Source: Sycon ciliatum
Lineage: Eukaryota > Porifera > Calcarea > Leucosolenida > Sycettidae
Direction: 5' to 3'
Assembly: GCF_964019385.1 (NCBI RefSeq)
Contig: NC_088645.1
Location: forward strand, 39,709,520 to 39,773,519
Length of the DNA stretch: 64,000 nucleotides
Position numbers and translations under genes: made by a program. The notes beneath the pieces are model-generated. The model saw nothing but the letters and a program-made list of their open reading frames with translations. It was not told the origin of the DNA and searched no databases. This document shows positions 43,796 to 51,836 of this stretch, piece by piece. Within the stretch, counting starts at the first letter, position 1. Each line of letters begins with the position of its first letter.

Positions 43796-44009
43796 TCACT
43801 CACAAAGCGACTGTTCAGTACATGGGGTAGTGGTCTACCAGAGCAATCACACTCACGCAACTTCAACTACCACGAGGAAAAACAAAGACCACGATGGCAG
43901 GTTCAACGGAGTTGCGCAGAACAAGAGCAAATGCACGAAAATATTTGTGAGTGAAAAATACGTTTTTTGCACTCTTTCGCTACGCTCAGCCGTGAAAAAA
44001 CAAAACTTT
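43796..44009. mobile_element. 214-bp insertion in the LINE, 5-bp target duplication
   Basis: ACTTT occurs at 43791-43795 and 44005-44009. Taking out 214 bp joins GAAGACTTT to ATCTCAACC in frame (EDF-ISTRGVHILG). The insert ends in GTGAAAAAACAAA, an A-rich tail. It has internal complementary segments (TTTTCACTCACAAA at 43793 and TTTGTGAGTGAAAA at 43944). It could be a SINE or a small MITE. Confidence 0.65.
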
Positions 44010-44474
44010 ATCTCAACCCGTGGAGTACACATCCTAGGCGTTGCGGAAACTTGGCTGTCAGCCGATGTAACAGACGGAGAAGTAAACATTCCTCATTTCA
44101 GTGTGTTCCGCAAAGATCGGGTAAGAAGGCGAGGAGGCAGTGTTGCCTTCTACTGTCATACGTCCTTGCAAGTCCGTCGAAGACGTGACCTCGAGTGTGA
44201 GATGGAGATGCTGTGGCTGGAGATTCTAGCCCCAGGTCGACCAGGCAATGAGACGGTCTTACTGGGCTGCTGCTATCGACCACCTGGTGAGTCTGCGGGC
44301 TACTGGGATGGGCTGGAGTCAAACCTAGAGACTGCCTGCAGTGGACCGCAGACCACACCTGTGCTAGTAGGAGACTTCAACGTAAACTTTAATGATGCCC
44401 ATGCTGTGACTCCTTTGCATCATGTACTCAACCAGTTTAACCTTCGCAACCACGTCACATCTCCTACCCGAGTA

Positions 44475-44896
44475 GTAGTAGTAGTATTTATTATTTGACT
44501 AGGGGAGTCCCAACAGGCATCGCCTTGTTACAGGGAACCTTAGGTGAATCTTTGTGAGGTGAGCAAAAGTACCAGCAGATTGTGCCTGACGACAGTTTGG
44601 AGGAAGAGTGTTCCACCGACCTGCCGCCAGAAAAGAAACTGAGCGCAGTCCATGCCCAATATGTACAGTAGGTAATACTAAGGCAGCTGTATCCTGGCCA
44701 CGAGTACGAGCATTTGTATGCGGGCCAACTGAACGCAGGAGAAACAGTGACTGAAGGAGGGGGCTAGTAATTGATGACAAGCAGCCATAGACCAAAACGT
44801 ATAGTTTCAAATTAACTCGTTGCTCAAACGAATACAGATGACACCGTTGTAAAACTAATGCAGTTGGGGTCATTCTATCTAAACCAAATGCGAGTA
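44475..44896 (-). mobile_element. Truncated LINE insertion, 6-bp target duplication
   Basis: CGAGTA occurs at 44469-44474 and 44891-44896. On the - strand the insert encodes a LINE C-terminus (LKLYVLVYGCLSSITSPLLQ, GLRSVSFLAAGRWNTLPPNC, FAHLTKIHLRF) and ends in an ATA/CTA microsatellite tail. Removal restores the host LINE frame (TSPTRV-TSSSA). Confidence 0.75.
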
Positions 44897-45439
44897 ACCA
44901 GCAGTTCTGCCGCACTACTGGATCTATTCTTGTCTACCACCCCGATCCAGGGTGTTTGCGAGACTATACATTTGGATATCAGTGACCATTCTGCAATACT
45001 TGCCAGGCTGCCAATTTCAGCAAGTCACCACTTGAAGGGACAGCATCTGCGCAAGACTCGCTTTTTGCACAAAGTGGATTGGAATATGTTTACATGTGAC
45101 CTGGAGAAGACGCTAACTACCTGTGACTCTGTCTGTGTGGATGTGCTTCCGTCGTCACTCACAGCGGGAATCCAGACCACTCTAGACAAACATGCTCCAC
45201 TTCAGGAACGGCACCGCAAATCTCGACGTCCTTGCCCCTGGATTACAGATGAGTTAATGGCAAGTGTTCGTGAACGGAACCGGGCGCATTGTCTCTGGCT
45301 CCGAGCCAAAACCGATCAGAACCTTCAAGAAGCACAAGGATCAGCTCGCTCCAAAGCACGGAAGTTGGACAGGAGTCTGCGCAACTTGTACTTCACAAAG
45401 AGATGTGATACATCAGATCAACGGTAACTTTGGGCTGTC

Positions 45440-47158
45440 ATGAACGATGTCACAGGCCGACAGAAGACACGGAAAGAACCTGAAGCGCCGCTTGAGTCAC
45501 TCAGTAAATTGTTTGGAGACATTGTGCATGACCCTATGCGGCCACCTGAGCTGCATATACCACATGGTCCAGCCTCTGCATCTAGCTTCTCAACATTTCA
45601 GCCGGTAAGCCTGTCTGATGTTGCACAATGCTTGCAAACTGTGAGTCCTCACAAAGCATCTGGGAGTGACAGCATTCCTGGAATTGTACTGCAGCAGTGT
45701 TCACATGTCCTGGCACCTCCATTTACCACCCTAGTCAATGCATCCTTGACATCAGGTACTGTGCCAGTGTGTTTTAAAACATCACACATTAGTCCACTGT
45801 TCAAGAGTGGCAATGCAACATCCCCTACTAACTATAGACCAGTGTCATTGCTCCCTATTCTGTCCCGGATTTTGGAGTTCTTTGTAAAGAAGCAACTCAC
45901 AGCATACCTCACGCAACATAGCATATTACCTAGCAGTCAGTTTGCCTACAGGAAAATGCACTCTACCGAAGATGCATTAGTTCTAGCCGCCAACCGTTGG
46001 CTGTTGGCCAAACAAGAGCGAAAATACACAGGTATTGTGATGGTTGACATGTCAAAAGCGTTTGACCGTGTCCAACATCAACGTCTGATTGATAAACTAT
46101 TCACCCTGGGAGTCAATGGCAGAGTATTGTTATGGTTGGCTAGCTATCTGTCTGGTCGTACTCAACGTGTCAAGGTGTGTGAGGCTCTTTCTGATGCAGT
46201 CCCATGCTCAAGAGGTGTGCCCCAAGGCAGTGTTCTTGGGCCGCTTCTCTTTGTCCTTTACACGAGTGACATTTCCGACGTCATACCTTGCATTGTTGTT
46301 TATCAGGAGTTCGCGGACGACATCATCCTAGATTATTCTGATTCAGATCTGGACACTGTTTGCAAGACGTTGACTACGGCTGTGACACGTCTGTCTGACT
46401 GGCTCTCCGAAATTGGGCTTCTGCTGAATACCGGCAAAACCCAAGTCATGGTAATTCAACCTCGGGGACTCACTGGCGACATACCAGTCGTGAAATGTAA
46501 GGATCAAGCCTTAACTGTTACCTCCACTGCCAAATACCTTGGCGTAACCATTGATGACCAGCTATCCTGGCAGCCCCATGTCTCCAGTGTTGTGCAGAAG
46601 GCGTCAGTCGCCATCAGCCAGCTATGGCGCCATGGGCGATCTCTGCCCATAAGAGCCCGCAGACTTTGGTACATTGGCATTGTGCAAGCACGACTAACGT
46701 ACGCATCCAATGCATTCTTCCCGTCGCTGACAAAGCAGCTGCAGAGTCGTTTAATCAAATCCAGCAAATCCGGAATTCGTGCAATTTTCCGACTCTCCAG
46801 CCGTGCATCCACAGCCCCCCTCCTCGTGCGCTTATCTATTCGATCCCTAACTCACATTTTTAACTACAAGGTTTTATTTTTTGTTTTCCGTTGCCTACAT
46901 GATCTTGCAAGTCCTCTTTTCTGCACCTACTTTCAGTTGATGGCTAACACAGGCCAAGCATCCCGGGATGATCGCCGAATTACTCGAGGACAGGAGCAGC
47001 GGCTACTGCAAGTGCCTTTCCTTCCTGGACCTTCCGGTCGTCAGTCATTGACATTTGTGGGAAGCACTCTTTGGAATTCCCTTCCCAGCGATATTCGCCT
47101 CCACAGTGCGGCGGTTGCCTTTAAACTGGCTCTGAACAGAATTAATTGTAATTTGTAA
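45440..47158 (+). CDS. LINE ORF2, reverse transcriptase part
   Basis: The frame is open for 572 codons and continues the endonuclease frame across one stop codon. It holds the complete reverse transcriptase: SPHKASGSDSIPG, SPLFKSGN, NYRPVSLLPILSRI, SQFAYRKMHSTEDA, VMVDMSKAFDRVQHQ (first aspartate), SRGVPQGSVLGPLLF, EFADDIILDYSD (catalytic pair), LLNTGKTQVM and KYLGVTIDDQLSW. The C-terminal region ends VGSTLWNSLPSDIRLHSAA. No RNase H domain is seen. It copies element RNA at the target site. The closest relative in the window is the - strand LINE at 1-3625. Confidence 0.9.
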   Translation: MNDVTGRQKTRKEPEAPLESLSKLFGDIVHDPMRPPELHIPHGPASASSFSTFQPVSLSDVAQCLQTVSPHKASGSDSIPGIVLQQCSHVLAPPFTTLVNASLTSGTVPVCFKTSHISPLFKSGNATSPTNYRPVSLLPILSRILEFFVKKQLTAYLTQHSILPSSQFAYRKMHSTEDALVLAANRWLLAKQERKYTGIVMVDMSKAFDRVQHQRLIDKLFTLGVNGRVLLWLASYLSGRTQRVKVCEALSDAVPCSRGVPQGSVLGPLLFVLYTSDISDVIPCIVVYQEFADDIILDYSDSDLDTVCKTLTTAVTRLSDWLSEIGLLLNTGKTQVMVIQPRGLTGDIPVVKCKDQALTVTSTAKYLGVTIDDQLSWQPHVSSVVQKASVAISQLWRHGRSLPIRARRLWYIGIVQARLTYASNAFFPSLTKQLQSRLIKSSKSGIRAIFRLSSRASTAPLLVRLSIRSLTHIFNYKVLFFVFRCLHDLASPLFCTYFQLMANTGQASRDDRRITRGQEQRLLQVPFLPGPSGRQSLTFVGSTLWNSLPSDIRLHSAAVAFKLALNRINCNL

Positions 47159-47427
47159 CCACCTTGCTCGGCATCCCTACACATTACTGCATGTTTTCTC
47201 GGTGTTTTCTTCACTGCATGCTTACACATACACACACCCATTTGAATTATATACAAACTTTGTGCTTTGGAATTATCATGATTGCTATGATTCTTTTTAA
47301 TATTTCCTTCTCTCATAATATTATATTCGTTCTTAGCAGAAACCGGAGGTTTTTCCTCTGGCGAGAAGGCAGAATTGCCTGTGCTCTAAACGAATTCAAA
47401 TAAAAGAAACAAACAAACAAACAAACA

Positions 47428-47606
47428 TTGTTGTGATTTGCTTTCAAGCAATGTGCATAATCAGTAACTTGATGTCTTTTTTTGTTTTGTTTTTTGTTTT
47501 GTTTTTTGGTTTCCCGTTCTCGGGGCCTTCTATTCGGTACTCTTTGTAGTTGTACTTCTGTACTGTTGAGCTATCCGAATTCAAATAAACATAAAAAAAA
47601 TAAAAA
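47428..47606 (+). mobile_element. LINE 3' end
   Basis: A short 3' UTR fragment (TTTCCCGTTCTCGGGGCCTT ... ATCCGAATTCAAATAAACAT) ends in A-rich sequence at 47606. It is the same type of 3' end as 47390-47427. Confidence 0.55.
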
Positions 47607-47611
47607 AAGTA

Positions 47612-47917
47612 GAACACCTCTTCTAGCACTGAGGACATGTCCTCAATCATCGTTTTTGGGTTTTCTTGAAATAGACAATTCGGAATTTTTCCACTCGATC
47701 ATTCTGAAATACGTCCAAATACCTGCGGCGCTCCTCCGCGACGTCTAGTCATTAATTTCTTCACCAACACCACTCCCAACGCTGCAGAACAAAGTGTATT
47801 GTTGACTCTGACAAGGAAAAGCAGCGGTGATCACGTGTCACTCCAAACGACAAGCTTCTCCTTGCGCCACCAACATTTTTCGGTGCAGCAGTTGATGCAA
47901 AAGTGACTGAATTTTTG
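47612..47917. mobile_element. Fragment of the TTAA foldback arm
   Basis: Matches 49745-50068 (ACACCTCTTCTAGC.CTGAGG ... TTGATGCAAAAGTGACTGA). It is diverged, with deletions, and lacks the terminal part and any second arm. Confidence 0.7.
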
Positions 47918-48089
47918 CGTTTAAGTTTTGGATAATACTTTAGTGGAATGGTCTAAAAAAATGCGCGATTTCGCGCAATGGCGGATGCAAAATTTGAAGC
48001 TCTGCATGTACTCGCGATTCAACATCCTCTCAGCTTGTTTGTGAGTCTGCAACTGTAACCCATAGAGTCTGTGACTTGTACTGTGGACT

Positions 48090-49326
48090 ATGGCCACCAA
48101 TGAGCATGTCGACCTGGCCCTTCTGACGTTTGACTGCCTCCAAAATCTGGCCACCCGGAACGGCATCGCGAAATCTGATTCTCTCTCGCGGCCAGACCTG
48201 GTAGGAGCACTCCGGAAGGAGGGGATTGGGTCCCACCCCATCCTGGAAGGTATGACTGGTATAGGAGATATAACGACTGCCTTAGCCTCATTGTCCACAA
48301 CAATAATGGATTTAAACAAGGAGATGATGGCGACAAGGGGGGGGGGGCAGAGACGATGAAATTGCGTCCTTGAAACGTGAGATTCAAGAACTCAGGCGGG
48401 AAATTGCTGACCTAAGAGACATTAGGGAGGTTTCGCTCTACGGAATTACGTATGAAAATAACGTATGAACTGCACGGAATTTTCATACGTGAAAATCAGA
48501 GCTGTTGGGTTTCGCTCTACGTGATTTCTCCACGACTGCTCAACATGCGTTGTTGCTTTGGAGACGCGTTGGCTGCATGCGCCCACCGTATGCACCATGA
48601 ACCGAAACCGCGTTTTCCATGATATTTTGCACGTGGTGTACGGTGTGTGTACCTTGTGTTTCGCGCGGCTTGAATGTTGCCATGGACAAATGCGGAAAAT
48701 GCGAAAATATATTTCAAAAAGTCCTACGGAGGACCCAACGTAGGAAAGAGCTTTCCTACGGAAATCCGTAGAGAGATTTACGTATGAAAGTTGCCCTCGC
48801 TGCCCGGCGCGTACGACATACGGATTTCCATACGTAATTACGTAGAGCGAAACCTCCCTAATAGCGTACACACCGCAGTACACACACAGCATGCCATGCA
48901 ACGCGTACACGGGAGCCACACGACCTCTGGCAGCACAGCACAGTACAGCGACGTACTAGCAGGAACATCCCAACAACCTGCACGTGCACCCGCTGGACCC
49001 TCCAGCTCAAGCCCGCCGGTACACACCCTGTACGGTACACACGCACATGCTGGCAGTGCCAGCCAGCCCAGTGCACACACTGTACAGCAACCTAGCACTG
49101 TCGACTCCGTCTCACACCGTACGCACACCCCTCAACCCGAATGGCAGGACGTCCAAGCAAGGCGTTTGCGCAGGGCTCAGCGTTCAAGCACACCCGTAGA
49201 AGGCAATACTAATATGCAGACATCCTTGACCACCAAGCGCGAGGAGAAGTCCCGCTACACAAACGAAACACCCCCCGCCGGTGGCCATGTTGCTGAGTTG
49301 ACGGCAGCGCCCCGGGCAAAGCTTAA
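48090..49326 (+). pseudogene. LINE ORF1, N-terminal and middle parts
   Basis: ORF1 starts MATNEHVDLALLTFDCLQNL. A frameshift at a G run (48339-48348) separates it from a coiled coil (DEIASLKREIQELRREIADL). After the MITE at 48425-48858 the frame resumes as SVHTAVHTQHAMQRVHGS and runs through a Ser/Thr/Pro/His-rich region to PQPEWQDVQARRLRRAQ and TAAPRAKLK, where the foldback element begins. The match to 2823-3625 confirms ORF1. The N-terminal coiled coil and basic region fit an RNA-binding, self-associating protein. Confidence 0.7.
48425..48858. mobile_element. 434-bp MITE with TA target duplication
   Basis: TA lies at 48423-48424 and 48859-48860. The inverted ends read GGGAGGTTTCGCTCTACG and continue for about 35 bp with two mismatches. 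Removal with one TA joins AGA GAC ATT to AAT AGC GTA in frame in ORF1. The interior repeats TACGTATGAAA and TCCTACGGA motifs. There is no transposase. The TA target suggests mobilisation by a Tc1/mariner-like enzyme (inference). Confidence 0.8.
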
Positions 49327-49332
49327 GAGAGC

Positions 49333-49554
49333 ATGTCGGAGAATACCAAAGTATGTGTGCAAGTGGATCTCTCCGATTTCGCTCAAAATTTGCAGGTAGG
49401 TTGCCTTTGGGGTGTGGATCGACTGTGCAAAGCCCTTGAAAAAGTTTCTGAAGGGAACCTTGAAATTTGCATACCCCTCAAAAATGGCCGAAATATCACA
49501 TTATTTATGGGTCTAGAAACGAGTCACGCCACAGCGTATACGAACAAGCTATGA
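49333..49554 (+). CDS. Small ORF in the foldback left arm
   Basis: A 73-residue ORF starts six bases inside the element end: MSENTKVCVQVDLSDFAQNL then LWGVDRLCKALEKV, GNLEICIPLKNGRNITLF and ETSHATAYTNK. The right arm repeats it (51549-51328, one substitution M to K), and the solo arm at 33758-33985 keeps it open with a small insertion. It also resembles the ORF at 55622-55855. The function is unknown; it may be a captured exon. Confidence 0.4.
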   Translation: MSENTKVCVQVDLSDFAQNLQVGCLWGVDRLCKALEKVSEGNLEICIPLKNGRNITLFMGLETSHATAYTNKL

Positions 49555-51327
49555 ACAAAACTCCATCAAGCCAACATTGCCTCACCTTAGAAGAGTTCCT
49601 GGAGCAGTACCGCTTAGCCACGCCAGCATCCCAGAAGACGAGGTCCATCACCCCCTGACGCCACAAATGATCGTCTTGAAAATAGCCAATTTACAAGCGC
49701 TGGCAAAACAGCCAGCTACGTCCTCAATTGGCCAGAACTATACACCGGCAGATAGTAGAACACCTCTTCTAGCGCTGAGGACATGTCTCCCATCTTCCTT
49801 TTGGGGTTTTATTGAAATAAACTTTTTTGAATTTTTCCACTCGACCATGCTGAAATACGGCCAAAGTCATACCTGCGCAGGAAAGCTCGCCCCTCCGCGA
49901 CGTCTCCTCAGCAATTTCTACTCCAACACTACTCCCAAGGCCGCAGAACAAAGTATAGTGTTGACTCTGACAAGGAAAAGCAGCGGTGATCACTTGTCAC
50001 TCCAAACGACAAGCTTCTCCTTGCGCCACCAATAATTTTTTGTGCGACTGTTGATGCAAAAGTGACTGAAGGCCTGATCCTGATCTAGCTGAGCGCAGTT
50101 TTTGAATTTTATTGCAAGATGCACGGTGAGATCGCGTGCTCTGTGACGTAGGATGACGCTTCCTGCATCACGATACGCGGCCAACGATCGTGAAAGTGCC
50201 TGGAACGCTACTCGGAACAGACCATGATGGCAGAGGTAAGATGAGCTTCATTTCCTGCTTGAACTGCTGAGTACCCCAACAAACTGTCCTAGGAGTGTTG
50301 CAATGGCAGCAAGCCGTTGAAATATGCCCCGTACAGCATGGAGAGTTATTCGTCTTTCACACTTACCTCCTGCAATCCCGAACATAGTCCAACAGTAAAA
50401 GTCCCTTGTTTTCATGTCGATGCTCGACAAAAGCGGCTAGCTCGGTCCCTGTGTTGACTGGCACGCGAGTAGCACTGACTGCACGCACTTGTCGCGTGAA
50501 CTGCATGAGAGATTTCTTACGTCATAAAGAATGTGATTTCATCATCATTTCACTGGTCTTCGACCTACATGGTCAGGGAAAGTCCCGGTTCGTAGGCCTA
50601 CAACACTCCCAGCGTGTTCTTGAGCGCAGTAACAACACAAGCGGGATGACTCCCAGACCAACGGGCGTTCAAGGCGAGTAACAAGCGCACTTGACGAAGG
50701 TGACTCTGAAATCTCGTGAGCCGTGGGCCACGCGACTTGGCATTCTTGCGTCACAAGGCACGTGATTTCACCGTGCATCTTGCAATAAAATTCAAAAACT
50801 GCGCTCAGGCCTTCAGTCACTTTTGCATCAACAGTCGCACAAAAAATTATTGGTGGCGCAAGGAGAAGCTTGTCGTTTGGAGTGACAAGTGATCACCGCT
50901 GCTTTTCCTTGTCAGAGTCAAAACTACACTTTGTTCTGCGGCCTTGGGAGTAGTGTTGGAGTAGAAATTGCTGAGGAGACGTCGCGACGGGGCGAGCTTT
51001 CCTGCGCAGGTATGACTTTGGCCGTATTTCAGCATGGTCGAGTGGAAAAATTCAAAAATGTTTATTTCAAGAAAACCCCAAAAGGAAGATGGGGGACATG
51101 TCCTCAGCGCTAGAAGAGGTGTTCTACTATCTGCCGGTGTATAGTTCTGGCCAATTGAGGACGTAGCTGGCTGTTTTGCCAGCGCTTGTAAATTGGCTAT
51201 TTTCAAGACGATCATTTGTGGCGTCAGGGGGTGATGGACCTCGTCTTCCGGGATGCTGGCGTGGCTAATCGGTACTGCTCCAGGAACTCTTCTAAGGTGA
51301 GGCAATGTTGGCTTGATGGAGTTTTGT

Positions 51328-51549
51328 TCATAGCTTGTTCGTATACGCTGTGGCGTGACTCGTTTCTAGACCCTTAAATAATGTGATATTTCGGCCATTT
51401 TTGAGGGGTATGCAAATTTCAAGGTTCCCTTCAGAAACTTTTTCAAGGGCTTTGCACAGTCGATCCACACCCCAAAGGCAACCTACCTGCAAATTTTGAG
51501 CGAAATCGGAGAGATCCACTTGCACACATACTTTGGTATTCTCAGACAT
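51328..51549 (-). CDS. Small ORF in the foldback right arm
   Basis: Mirror copy of the 49333-49554 ORF, nearly identical in protein sequence (F-K-G-L-E-T in place of F-M-G-L-E-T). Open frames in both arms can follow simply from recent arm homogenisation. Confidence 0.35.
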   Translation of the reverse strand: MSENTKVCVQVDLSDFAQNLQVGCLWGVDRLCKALEKVSEGNLEICIPLKNGRNITLFKGLETSHATAYTNKL

Positions 51550-51555
51550 GCTCTC

Positions 51556-51836
51556 TTAAGGTCTTTTACATTGGGAACGTGCAACCTCACTGCTCCGCAT
51601 CATCTATTGCTAAATGGTGCTCCGATCATGGGATCGACATAGTGCAATGCGTCGTCTATGCATCAGCCTACTTCAGGACTGCATATGCACGCGTGACTGT
51701 GGAGGCAGCCGACGAGGAGAAAGTAGCCAATAAGGCATTCTGGCCTGACATGCTTTCCCACACCATCCGACCCTGGCGCTTCAAAAGTGACAGCTTTGGC
51801 ACCAGCACAAACGATGTCGCAACAGCTAGCGATTGA
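51556..51836 (+). CDS. LINE ORF1, C-terminal part
   Basis: The frame resumes after the foldback element as LKVFYIGNVQPHCSASSIAK, then YASAYFRTAYARVTVEAAD and KAFWPDMLSHTIRPWRF. It ends at a TGA (51834-51836) that overlaps the ORF2 ATG. It corresponds to 2587-2900 of the first LINE (IHLGNVHMGCSADSIVGW; FWPAEVRAREWRF). Its function is that of ORF1. Confidence 0.8.

Larger units (their letters stand above)
43730..45427 (+). pseudogene. LINE ORF2, endonuclease part, interrupted twice
   Basis: ORF2 starts MTSVAFLNVCSLRRKVAEIE (43730), is broken by a 214 bp insertion, resumes at 44010 with ISTRGVHILGVAETWLS (catalytic glutamate), then GGSVAFYCHTS, CCYRPPGE and VGDFNVNF. A second, 422 bp insertion follows TSPTRV. 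The frame resumes at 44897 with TSSSAALLDLFLS and ISDHSAIL, the closing S-D-H motif. The C-terminal stretch enters the linker before the reverse transcriptase. A TAA at 45425-45427 stops the frame; the same frame continues downstream. Confidence 0.85.
42764..47427 (+). mobile_element. LINE, near full length, two insertions and one stop
   Basis: ORF1 (42764-43726) is followed after three bases by the ORF2 start (43730). ORF2 runs to 47158 but is interrupted at 43796-44009 and 44475-44896, with a single stop at 45425-45427. The 3' UTR ends in AAATAAAAGAAACAAACAAA repeats (to 47427). Removing both insertions restores one frame except for that stop, so the copy decayed recently. It is of CR1/L2 type. 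Confidence 0.85.
49327..51555. mobile_element. 2.2-kb foldback element with TTAA target duplication
   Basis: TTAA lies at 49323-49326 and 51556-51559. The arms (49327 to about 50150 and about 50745 to 51555) are inverted repeats of about 820 bp, each starting GAGAGCATGTC. The interior of about 590 bp has a 91-residue ORF (50406-50681) without a motif. Each arm carries the same small ORF (49333-49554 + and 51549-51328 -). Removing the element with one TTAA restores the LINE ORF1 frame (AKLK-VFYIGNV). There is no DDE transposase. A TTAA target is typical of piggyBac, but the ends are not piggyBac-like. Confidence 0.85.

Noticed and set aside
43793..43957. MITE bounded by TTTTCACTCACAAA inverted repeats
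   Set aside because: The target duplication and frame restoration place the insertion at 43796-44009, so this inverted pair is internal rather than the ends.
46504..46812. - strand ORF over the LINE reverse transcriptase
   Set aside because: Shadow of the + strand coding frame at 45440-47158.
50406..50681. ORF in the foldback interior as a transposase
   Set aside because: Only 91 residues, no DDE or other catalytic pattern, and not shared with the other copies in the window.
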